Origin: Cyanobacteria bacterium bin.51
GTDB taxonomy: Bacteria > Cyanobacteriota > Cyanobacteriia > PCC-6307 > Cyanobiaceae
Reading direction: 5' to 3'
Length of the DNA: 45,346 nt
Assembly: GCA_013203655.1 (NCBI GenBank)
Contig: JABMPN010000089.1
Span: 1 to 45,346 of the forward strand
Each line of letters starts with the position of its first letter. Within the stretch, counting starts at the first letter, position 1. Below are positions 1-8,508 of the stretch, one piece after another. Made by a program: the position numbers and the translations under genes. The notes beneath the pieces were generated by a model. It did no database searches, was not told the origin of the DNA, and worked only from the letters and a program-made list of their open reading frames with translations.

Positions 1-591
1 CAGGGTCCAGGGGCTGGGGCTGAACAGGGCTTCGATCGGGGCCCCGGAGGCCGGCCCCCTGAGCAGGGCCGCCAGGGTGGCGGCGGTGGTGCTCAGCACC
101 AGAACCGCCACCACTACCTTACTCAACCGATCCAGGCTGCGGTAGTGCCCCCAGAGTAACAGCACCAGGCAGAACGCCAGCAGCAACAGGGCCAGAGTGG
201 TGGCCGGCAGTGCCCCTCCCAGCGCGGCGGGCAACAGGATGGCGACCAGGCTGCCGCTCACCGACGCCAGGGCCGCAATGTTGGCCACGCCGGTGGTGGC
301 CGTGATCAGCAGAAACAGGGGCAGATACCAGCTGGCCTGCCGCTGATAGCCCTCCAGCAGGCTCAGTCCGGTGACCGCCGTGAAGCGGGTCCCCACAAGC
401 AGAAAGGGGTACTTGATCAGGTTGATCAGCAGCACCAGCCCCAGCAACCCCAGCCCATAGGAGGCACCGGCCTGGGTGGAGGCCACCAGGTGCGAGCCAC
501 CGATCGCCGCGCCGGCCAGGAGGATGCCGGGTCCGAGGCTCCGGCGCAGCCCAGCCAAGCGGAGACGGGAGGAAACGGCGTTGGGGTGCAT
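1..591 (-). CDS. Nramp-family divalent metal transporter, N-terminal part (runs off the window start)
   Basis: Manual reverse translation from the CAT at 589-591 is open to base 1: MHPNAVSSRLRLAGLRRSLGPGILLAGAAIGGSHLVASTQAGASYGLGLLGLVLLINLIKYPFLLVGTRF..., an Nramp-like N-terminus with several TM segments. Not in the supplied ORF track, which lists other frames here. Confidence 0.75.
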   Translation of the reverse strand, partial: MHPNAVSSRLRLAGLRRSLGPGILLAGAAIGGSHLVASTQAGASYGLGLLGLVLLINLIKYPFLLVGTRFTAVTGLSLLEGYQRQASWYLPLFLLITATTGVANIAALASVSGSLVAILLPAALGGALPATTLALLLLAFCLVLLLWGHYRSLDRLSKVVVAVLVLSTTAATLAALLRGPASGAPIEALFSPSPWTL

Positions 592-636
592 GGCGACCGA
601 TTACAGCCAACAGTTTGATCATTCGCGGGCCAGTCG

Positions 637-684
637 CATCCGGGTGCTTGGAGATCCGGCTGCTTGACGATCCAGCTGCTTGAC
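637..684. repeat. Three imperfect tandem 16-bp repeats
   Basis: CATCCGGGTGCTTGGA / GATCCGGCTGCTTGAC / GATCCAGCTGCTTGAC, 46-93 nt upstream of the Nramp start codon. Confidence 0.7.
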
Positions 685-814
685 GATCTGCGGCATTGCC
701 CACGTCCCGGAGCTGGCCCTGCTTCACCCCACAAAAAACCGGCCATGTCAGAGGGACACAGCCGGAAATTCATCGTGTCAGATCAGATCAGGGGTTTGAT
801 CAGATCAAGCCAGA

Positions 815-1129
815 TCAGAACTTGTGATCGCGCAGGGCTTCCACCTGGTAGATGTAAGTGATGATCGAGTAATCCGCGTAAAACTTGGTTGCGATGTCAT
901 GGGTGATCTTGTCAGCCAGCTCGCGGGTGCCGGTGAGTACCTCGATTTTCACATTGGAAAGCGTATGGGAAACGCTTGGGTCTCCCGTAGAGCGGACATT
1001 GCGGCTTCCTTCCCCTCCAGCTGCATTCACAGTGTACCCAGTGGCACCTGCCGCCTTGATCAGCTTGATGATTTTCTTGGAGAGTATTTCCTCCCCTACG
1101 ATCACCAACTTCCACACTTGTTGACTCAT
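815..1129 (-). CDS. sbtB: SbtB, PII-like regulator of the bicarbonate transporter SbtA
   Basis: 104 aa, [49 protein letters not shown]..., PII-like, directly downstream of sbtA. Confidence 0.93.
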   Translation of the reverse strand: MSQQVWKLVIVGEEILSKKIIKLIKAAGATGYTVNAAGGEGSRNVRSTGDPSVSHTLSNVKIEVLTGTRELADKITHDIATKFYADYSIITYIYQVEALRDHKF

Positions 1130-1168
1130 AGTCTTGGCCTCTGATTGGTTTTGATTTTGAACGTTGGA

Positions 1169-2164
1169 CTAGCGAGCCATCATCTCAGCAATCCCAATGA
1201 ACAGGGGGATGCAGATGGCGATCGCCACCGGCGTGCCGATGGCCGTGGAGGCGCCGATGTAGGCAGAGGGATTGGCTGAGGGAATGCCAGCACGCAGGGT
1301 CGGCGGCCCGGAGATATCCGAGCTTGACGCGGCGATCACCGCCAGCACCACAGCACCACCGATACTGAAACCGGTGATTTTGTGAATGATGAGGCCGACA
1401 CCGAAAGCGAGAAAACCATGCACGATGGGAGCAATGAATGCGTAGATGGCAAACCACTGAGCAACCTTGCGCAGCTCATTCATACGCTGGGCAGCCTCCA
1501 TCCCCATGATGATCATCAGAATCGCGAGGAAGCCTCTGAACAGAGGATTGAAGAACGATTCATAGACAGACTCGGGCTTGGTGAGAATGCCAAGCGCCAC
1601 ACCCAGGAGCATTGCTGTGACGGCCGAGCTCTGCAGGCTCTCCTTGATGATCGGCCAGATCTCAACTTTCTCGGAGGCCTCTCCGTTCTTCTTGGTGAGA
1701 TAAACGCTGGCCACCACGATCGCCGTCACCAGGGCCGGGATGTCCATGAAGGGATAGAGGGCTGCTGACCAGGCCTCATAGGGAATATTGGCAGAATCCA
1801 GCTGTGGCAGCAAAGCAGCCAGAGTGGAGCCGCTCACCGCCCCGAAGAGGCCACCCGTTGCCAAGGCATCAGTGGTTTTGATGCCTGGCAACCTCCCTAA
1901 GGTGTATTGACCGATGAACACGATTGCTATGCCCACTAACATAGCCCCGAGAGCCGGGAGGAAGATCTCGGTGGGGTTGGAATTGCGGATGGCGATGCCA
2001 GCACTCAACCCGATCTTCATCAGCAAGAAGAAGGTGATGAACCTGTAGATCGAATCTGGAATAGCCAGTTGGCTGCCGAAGGAGGCAACAACGATGCCGC
2101 CGATCAAGAAGCCAAGTGTTGGAGACTGAAGCTGCTTGATGAATAGTTCAATGAAGTCGGACAA
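1169..2164 (-). CDS. sbtA: SbtA, sodium-dependent bicarbonate transporter
   Basis: 331 aa multi-TM protein, MSDFIELFIKQLQSPTLGFLIGGIVVASFGSQLAIPDSIYRFITFFLLMKIGLSAG...; paired with sbtB. Confidence 0.95.
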   Translation of the reverse strand: MSDFIELFIKQLQSPTLGFLIGGIVVASFGSQLAIPDSIYRFITFFLLMKIGLSAGIAIRNSNPTEIFLPALGAMLVGIAIVFIGQYTLGRLPGIKTTDALATGGLFGAVSGSTLAALLPQLDSANIPYEAWSAALYPFMDIPALVTAIVVASVYLTKKNGEASEKVEIWPIIKESLQSSAVTAMLLGVALGILTKPESVYESFFNPLFRGFLAILMIIMGMEAAQRMNELRKVAQWFAIYAFIAPIVHGFLAFGVGLIIHKITGFSIGGAVVLAVIAASSSDISGPPTLRAGIPSANPSAYIGASTAIGTPVAIAICIPLFIGIAEMMAR

Positions 2165-2882
2165 TTCAAATCCTCATGTAATGTTAGAGATTTAGACCGC
2201 TGAGAAAGCAAGAATCACCAGATGATTAAAGACAAGACTGCAACTGGGCTGAGGAGTTTCAGTTCTTGTCATTTGACCTGCTTGATCCTGAATGTTGATC
2301 GTTCTGCCAATCGTTTCGCGAATAGTTCCAGCAATCAACGGGTGATCGTGAGTGGCTGGGCAGACTTGGTGAATGTGCTGAGAACGTGAGAAGAAGATTC
2401 AGGTCGTGTCTTTTCTTCTGTCAGGTGTCATGGGTTTTGAAGGCAAGGGAAGGAGGGAGATGGACGCCTGGCCGACCAAAGAAAGTGGCACAGATTTTAA
2501 ATTAAGCACACATCTGAATGGAAGCGTTAGGGCCTAGTCCAGAGCGTGAATAAGCGTTCTCAGCAGGGAAACATGTTTGTCAGGCCATAAGGATGGCTGA
2601 CCTTAATTCCTTTCCGCAGGGGTTGGGTGTCGGTCGCGCAAAGAGTCGTAAATCTGATCGATAAGCACGCATTATCTGAGGATCGACAGGTATTGGCACA
2701 GAAGGAGAAGACGCCGCATCGCAGCACGCTCCTGCCCCGCTGCCGTTGTGCTCCACCGTTGGGCCAAGCCGCGCCTATGGCTGCCATCAGATGGCCGAAT
2801 CGCCCCAGCCCGGCACGGAGGCCAAGGCGGCCAAGGAAAATCGCCTGGCGTTTCTAGAGTCGGGGTCCTCGCAGCACCGCCG

Positions 2883-4652
2883 ATGTCCGCCGCCATCTCC
2901 GCCCCGCTCGCTGCCACCGCCACAGCCCCCGCCGCTCCCCGCCTCTCGCTGCAGTGCGAGGCAATCGCACCTGACACCACCACGCTCCGCTCCCTGGACT
3001 GGGACCGCAGCCGCTTCGACATCGAATTCGGCCTGCGTAACGGCACCACTTACAACGCCTTTCTGGTGCGGGGCGAGCGCACCGCCCTGATCGACACCAG
3101 CCATCTCAAGTTCGCCGGCACCTGGCTGCCGTTGTTGGAGGAGCAGATCGATCCGGCCAAGATCGATCACCTGATCGTGTCCCACACCGAGCCCGATCAC
3201 TCCGGCCTGATCGGCGCCCTGCTCGATCGCAACCCCGACATCGAGATCGTGGCCTCCAAGGTGGCGATCGCCTACCTGGCCGACCAGGTGCACCGCCCCT
3301 TCCGCAGCCGGGCGGTGAAGAGCGGTGAAGAACTGGATCTGGGCACCAACCCCGAGAGCGGCGTCGCCCACCGTTTCGAATTCCTCAGTGCCCCCAACCT
3401 GCACTGGCCCGACACGATCTTTTCCTTCGATCACGGCACCGGCATCCTCTACACCTGCGATGCCTTCGGCCTCCACTACTGCTCCGAAGCGGTATTCGAT
3501 GTGGATCCCGGCGCCATCGCCCCGGACTTCCGCTTCTATTACGACTGCCTGATGGGTCCCAACGCCCGCAGCGTGCTGCAGGCCCTCAAGCGCATGGATG
3601 GCCTGCCGCCGATCACGATGATCGCCACCGGCCACGGGCCGCTGCTGCGCGAGCACCTCAACCTCTGGATCGGCGATTACCGCGACTGGAGCAGCCAGCG
3701 CAGCGCCGGTGAAACCTACGCGGCCGTCTGCTATCTCAGCCAGTACGGCTTCTGTGATCGGCTCAGCCAGGCCCTGGCCCGCGGCATCGGCAAGGCCGAA
3801 AGCCAGGCCCAGCTGGTGGATCTGCGCGCCACCGATCCCCAGGAGCTGGCGGCCCTGATCGGTGAGGCCAGCGCCGTGCTGGTGCCCACCTGGCCGGCCA
3901 GTCCCGATGCCGATACCCAGCAGTCGATCGGCACCCTGCTGGCGGCTCTCCACGCCAAGCAGTGGGTGGCCGTCTACGACGCCTATGGCGGCAACGACCT
4001 GCCGATCGACAGCATCGCCGCCCAGTTGCGTGGCCTGGGCCAGAAGGAGGCCTTCCCCCCCCTGCGGGTCCGCAAGGTGCCCGATGGCAACGATTACCAG
4101 CGCTTCGAGGAGGCCGGCACCGACCTGGGCCAGATGCTCGGCCGCGCCAAGACGATCGCGGCGATGAAGGCGCTCGACAGCGACCTGGACAAGGCGCTCG
4201 GCCGGCTGAGCGGCGGCCTTTATATCGTCACGGCCCGCCAGGAGGAACGCAGCAGCGCCATGGTGGCCAGCTGGGTGAGCCAGGCCAGTTTCGAGCCGCC
4301 GGGCCTCTCGATCGCCGTGGCCAAAGACCGGGCCATCGAAACCCTGATGCAGGTGGGTGATCGCTTCGTGCTCAACATCCTCCAGGAGGGCAAATACCAG
4401 GAGCTGCTCCGCCATTTCCTGCGTCGCTTCCCGCCCGGTGCCGACCGCTTCGCCGGGGTCGCCACCCTGGCGGGGGCCGCCAGGGGCGGTCCGGTGCTGA
4501 GCGAGGCCCTGGCCTACCTGGGGTGCCTCGTCGTGCAGCGCATGGAAACCCCCGACCACTGGATCATCTACGCCGAGGTGGAGGAGGGCACCGTGGCCGA
4601 CAGTGAGGGCGCCACCGCCGTTCACCATCGCAAGGTGGGCAACCACTACTGA
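2883..4652 (+). CDS. flv3: Flavodiiron protein of Flv3 type (canonical diiron ligands)
   Basis: ORF opens at 2748; the Met at 2883 gives a more typical N-terminus. Lactamase-like diiron motif SHTEPDHSG, flavodoxin domain, C-terminal flavin reductase domain (MVASWVSQASFEPPGLSIAVAKDRA). Confidence 0.92.
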   Translation: MSAAISAPLAATATAPAAPRLSLQCEAIAPDTTTLRSLDWDRSRFDIEFGLRNGTTYNAFLVRGERTALIDTSHLKFAGTWLPLLEEQIDPAKIDHLIVSHTEPDHSGLIGALLDRNPDIEIVASKVAIAYLADQVHRPFRSRAVKSGEELDLGTNPESGVAHRFEFLSAPNLHWPDTIFSFDHGTGILYTCDAFGLHYCSEAVFDVDPGAIAPDFRFYYDCLMGPNARSVLQALKRMDGLPPITMIATGHGPLLREHLNLWIGDYRDWSSQRSAGETYAAVCYLSQYGFCDRLSQALARGIGKAESQAQLVDLRATDPQELAALIGEASAVLVPTWPASPDADTQQSIGTLLAALHAKQWVAVYDAYGGNDLPIDSIAAQLRGLGQKEAFPPLRVRKVPDGNDYQRFEEAGTDLGQMLGRAKTIAAMKALDSDLDKALGRLSGGLYIVTARQEERSSAMVASWVSQASFEPPGLSIAVAKDRAIETLMQVGDRFVLNILQEGKYQELLRHFLRRFPPGADRFAGVATLAGAARGGPVLSEALAYLGCLVVQRMETPDHWIIYAEVEEGTVADSEGATAVHHRKVGNHY

Positions 4653-6511
4653 TGGGCGATTCCAACCTCGCCGCGGTCGCCGCCTCCCCCTCCGCTGCCG
4701 AGGCCGGCGACCGCCGCGTCATCCTGCTGCCGATCGAGCCCGGTCTGCTCTGCCTGTGGGGCCTCAGCCCGAAGCGCCTGCGCTTCGAGGTGGAGTACGG
4801 CCTGGAGCGAGGCACCACGGCCAACAGCTTTCTGTTCGAAGCCGGCAGCACGGCCGGGGGACAGTCCGTGCCGCCGGTGCTCGTCCATCCGCCGGGGGCG
4901 TCGTTCGCGGCCCCCTTCCTTGAGCAGCTCGCCCTGCTCGTGCCCTCCGACGCGCCGCTGAAGGTGGTGGTGGGGCACCTGAACCCCAACCGGATCGCGA
5001 TGCTGCGGGAGCTGGCCGTTCGCTGGCCCTCCCTGATGCTGGTCGCCTCCAACGCTGGCGCCCGCCTGCTGAGCGAGCTCTGGCCCCAGCGCAAACCCGC
5101 CGCTCCCGGCTCAAGCGAACCGGAACCGCCGCTGCCTCCCCTGCCCCCGATCGATGTGGTCAAGCAGGAGGTCAGCCGTGAGCTGGCCGCTGGTCACCGG
5201 CTCACCCTGATCCCCACCCCCACGCCCCGCTGGCCCAGCGCCCTGGTGGCCTTCGAGGAGACCAGCGGCCTGCTGATGAGCGGCAAGTTCTTCGCCGCCC
5301 ACCTCTGCCTTGAGGCCTTCGCCGAGGCCAACCGGGTCAGCAGCGAGGAAGACCGTCGCCACTTCTACGATTGCCTGATGGCGCCGATGGCCCGCCAGGT
5401 CGAATCGGTCGTCGACCGGCTCGAAGAGCTGCCGATCCGTACGATCTCCCCCGGCCACGGCCCGGCGATCAGCGAAAGCTGGCGCAGCCTGCTGGCCGAC
5501 TACCGCCGCTGGGGCGAACGGCAGGACAAGGCCAAGCTGGCAGTCGCCCTGCTCTATGCCAGCGCCTACGGCAACACCGCCGCCATTGCCGATGCCCTGG
5601 CCCAGGGGGTGTCCCGCACCGGCGTCCGGGTCGAGAGCGTCAACTGCGAGTTCGCCCCGCCCGAGCAGCTGCTCGAGACGATCCGCCGTTGCGATGCCCT
5701 GCTGATCGGCTCCCCCACCCTGGGTGGCCATGCCCCCACGCCGATCGTTTCGGCCCTCGGCACCCTGCTGGCCGAGGCCGACCGGGCCAAGCCGGTGGGG
5801 GTGTTCGGCAGCTACGGCTGGAGTGGTGAGGCGATCGATCTGCTGGAGGCCAAATTGCGCGACGGCGGCTTCCGCTTCGCCTTCGAGACGATCCGGGTGA
5901 AGTTCAGCCCCGACGCCTCCACCCTGCAGCGCCTGGAGGAAACCGGCACGGCCCTGGGGCGGGAACTGCTGGGCCAGCAGCGGCGCAGCAAGCGCACCCC
6001 CGCCGGTGGCCTCAGCCAGAGCCTCAGCAACAGCGCGGTGCTGGCCCTCGGCCGGGTGGTCGGCTCTCTCTGCGTCCTTACCACCCGCCGTGGCGAAGGG
6101 GAAGGGGCGATCGGCAGCGCCATGGTGGCCAGCTGGGTGAGCCAGGCCAGTTTCACGCCACCGGGGTTCACCGTGGCGGTGGCCAAGGACCGGGCCGTCG
6201 AGAGCCTGCTGCACGTGGGGGATGCCTTCACCCTCAACGTGCTGGCGGAAGGGAGGGAGACGGGCCCGATGAAACAGTTCCTGCAGCGCTTCCCCCCCGG
6301 CGCCGACCGTTTTGCCGGCCTTCAGCTGGAGACCAGCCCGTCCGGCCAGCCCGTTCTGCCCGAGGCGATGGCCTGGCTGGAGGCGCGGGTGAGCCAGCGG
6401 ATGGAATGCGGCGACCACTGGCTGCTCTACGCCCAGGTGAGCCATGGCGGCCTGCTCGATGCCGCCGCCCTGACGGCGGTGCACCAGCGCCGCAGTGGGG
6501 CCAACTACTGA
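4652..6511 (+). CDS. flv1: Flavodiiron protein of Flv1 type (substituted diiron ligands)
   Basis: Same domain layout as the upstream gene, but HxExDH reads HLNPNR. The ATG overlaps the upstream stop (TGATG). Confidence 0.9.
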   Translation: MGDSNLAAVAASPSAAEAGDRRVILLPIEPGLLCLWGLSPKRLRFEVEYGLERGTTANSFLFEAGSTAGGQSVPPVLVHPPGASFAAPFLEQLALLVPSDAPLKVVVGHLNPNRIAMLRELAVRWPSLMLVASNAGARLLSELWPQRKPAAPGSSEPEPPLPPLPPIDVVKQEVSRELAAGHRLTLIPTPTPRWPSALVAFEETSGLLMSGKFFAAHLCLEAFAEANRVSSEEDRRHFYDCLMAPMARQVESVVDRLEELPIRTISPGHGPAISESWRSLLADYRRWGERQDKAKLAVALLYASAYGNTAAIADALAQGVSRTGVRVESVNCEFAPPEQLLETIRRCDALLIGSPTLGGHAPTPIVSALGTLLAEADRAKPVGVFGSYGWSGEAIDLLEAKLRDGGFRFAFETIRVKFSPDASTLQRLEETGTALGRELLGQQRRSKRTPAGGLSQSLSNSAVLALGRVVGSLCVLTTRRGEGEGAIGSAMVASWVSQASFTPPGFTVAVAKDRAVESLLHVGDAFTLNVLAEGRETGPMKQFLQRFPPGADRFAGLQLETSPSGQPVLPEAMAWLEARVSQRMECGDHWLLYAQVSHGGLLDAAALTAVHQRRSGANY

Positions 6512-6639
6512 GCGGCGCCGTGCTCTCTTACTCCCTGCGCCCGAAGACGGCCAGGACGGTGTTCCCCGACACCGGCCCATCCGGTGTCCCATCGCCATTC
6601 TGCGAGGGAAGCCCCACCCGCCTGACCGCCTGCTCCCCC

Positions 6640-7716
6640 ATGGCCTCCGACCTGTTCACCCCCCTGCGCCTCGGCCCCCTGGAGCTGCCCAACCGGGTGT
6701 GGATGGCACCGCTCACCCGCTCCCGGGCCGAGGCCGATCACGTGCCCGGCGCGCTGATGGCCACCTACTACGCCCAGCGGGCCTCGGCCGGTCTGATCAT
6801 CGCCGAGGCCACCATGGCGATCGAGGGGCACTCTGCGTTCATCCGCGAACCCGGGATCCATTCAGCCGCCCAGATCGCCGGCTGGCGCCTGACCACAGAG
6901 GCGGTTCATGCCGCCGGAGGGCGCATCGTTCTGCAGATCTGGCACGGCGGCCGTGCCTGCCACCCGCTGCTCAACGGCGGTCTCCAGCCGGTGGCCCCCA
7001 GCCCGATCGCCATCACCGGCGACGAGATCCACACCCCCGAGGGCAAGCAGCCCTACGTGGTGCCGCGGGAGCTGGCCGATGGGGAGATTCCGGCGATCGT
7101 GGAAGGGTTCCGGCAGGCCGCCTGCAACGCCATGGCCGCCGGCTTCGACGGGGTTGAGGTGCATGGCGCCAACGGCTATCTGCTCGACGCGTTCCTGCGC
7201 GACGGCAGCAACCGGCGCAGCGGACCCTATGGCGGACCGCTCGAGAACCGGGCCCGGCTGCTGCTGGAGGTGATCGCGGCCGTGCGCCTGGAATCGGAGG
7301 TGGTGGGACTGCGGATCTCGCCCCTGAACGGCTACAACGCCATGGTCGACAGCGATCCCATCGGCCTGTCGACCTGGTTGGCGGAACGCCTCAACGCCGC
7401 CGGACTGGCTTATCTGCACGTGATGCGCGCCGACTTCGCCGGCCTCCAGCATGGTGATGTGCTCACGCCGATCCGTCGGCACTTCGGCGGCTTGCTTGTG
7501 GCCAACATGGGATATGACGTCGAGGAGGCCAACGCCGCCATCGGCGCCGGCGCCATCGATGCGGTGGCCTTCGTCACCGCCTTTCTCGCCAACCCCGACC
7601 TGCCCGAGCGTCTCCGGCTTGGCGCTCCGCTCAACGGCCCTGACCCCGCCACCTTCTACACGCCCGGCCCCGTCGGCTATACCGATTACCCGGCCTTGGC
7701 TGTCCCGGTGGCCTGA
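6640..7716 (+). CDS. Old Yellow Enzyme family NADH:flavin oxidoreductase
   Basis: MASDLFTPLRLGPLELPNRVWMAPLTRSRA...; FDGVEVHGANGYLLDAFLRDGSNRRSGPYGG. The ORF track start at 6406 is probably too long. Confidence 0.92.
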   Translation: MASDLFTPLRLGPLELPNRVWMAPLTRSRAEADHVPGALMATYYAQRASAGLIIAEATMAIEGHSAFIREPGIHSAAQIAGWRLTTEAVHAAGGRIVLQIWHGGRACHPLLNGGLQPVAPSPIAITGDEIHTPEGKQPYVVPRELADGEIPAIVEGFRQAACNAMAAGFDGVEVHGANGYLLDAFLRDGSNRRSGPYGGPLENRARLLLEVIAAVRLESEVVGLRISPLNGYNAMVDSDPIGLSTWLAERLNAAGLAYLHVMRADFAGLQHGDVLTPIRRHFGGLLVANMGYDVEEANAAIGAGAIDAVAFVTAFLANPDLPERLRLGAPLNGPDPATFYTPGPVGYTDYPALAVPVA

Positions 7717-7764
7717 GGTTTCCCGCCGCTGACCGCCCCCCGCCCCGCCTTCAGGAGCCCTCCG

Positions 7765-8508
7765 ATGACCCGCGCCCTGCCCACCGCCACCCCTCCGGTG
7801 TTCCGCCGGGGGGCTGAGCGCTTCCACAGCCGGCTCGACTGGCTCGAGAGCTGGCACAGCTTCTCCTTCTCCAGCCATTACGACCCGGCCTGGATGGGGT
7901 TCGGTCCGCTGCGGGTGATCAACGACGACACGATCGCCGCCGGCCGGGGCTTCGGCATGCACCCCCACATGGACATGGAGATCATCACCGTGATGGTGGA
8001 AGGGGAGCTCAGCCACCATGACTCCCTGGGTAACGGTGCCGTGCTGCGGGCCGGGGAGGTGCAACGGATGAGTGCCGGCACCGGCGTGATTCACAGCGAG
8101 ATGAACCAGGGGGCGGCGCCCTGCCGGCTGCTGCAGATCTGGATCGAACCGTCCAGCAGCGGCATTCCGCCCAGCTATGAGCAGAAGGCCTTCGCGGTGG
8201 GCGAGGACTGGACCCTGCTGCTCGATCCCGAACACCGCCAGGGGGCGATGGCGGTGCACCGTCCGGTGCGGCTCTGGCGGGCCAGGCCGGCACCCGGCAC
8301 CCGGCTGGCTCTGCCCCTGGCGCCCGACCGCAAGGGCTGGCTGCAGCTGATCGATGGGGAGGCGCGGCTCGATTCCGGGCGCCACCTGGGCCGTGGCGAC
8401 GGCCTCGGCTTTCAGGCCGCCCCCCCTGCCGAGGGCCTCACCGCCGCCGCAGACGGCCTCACCGCCGAGGCTTCAGGCGCTGACCTGCTGTGGTTTGAGC
8501 TGGCCTGA
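7765..8508 (+). CDS. Pirin-family bicupin protein
   Basis: DWLESWHSFSFSSHYDPAWMGFGPLRVINDDTIAAGRGFGMHPHMDMEIITVMVEGELSHHDSLGN...GTGVIHSEMN. Confidence 0.95.
   Translation: MTRALPTATPPVFRRGAERFHSRLDWLESWHSFSFSSHYDPAWMGFGPLRVINDDTIAAGRGFGMHPHMDMEIITVMVEGELSHHDSLGNGAVLRAGEVQRMSAGTGVIHSEMNQGAAPCRLLQIWIEPSSSGIPPSYEQKAFAVGEDWTLLLDPEHRQGAMAVHRPVRLWRARPAPGTRLALPLAPDRKGWLQLIDGEARLDSGRHLGRGDGLGFQAAPPAEGLTAAADGLTAEASGADLLWFELA

Noticed and set aside
119-773. Track ORFs 119-727 (-) and 426-773 (-)
   Set aside because: Wrong frames; the Nramp frame from 591 to the window start explains this region.
771-835. Cluster of GATC sites and the direct repeat GATCAGATCA downstream of sbtB
   Set aside because: GATC/CGATCG motifs are generally common in this genome (HIP1-like); no clean terminator hairpin was identified.
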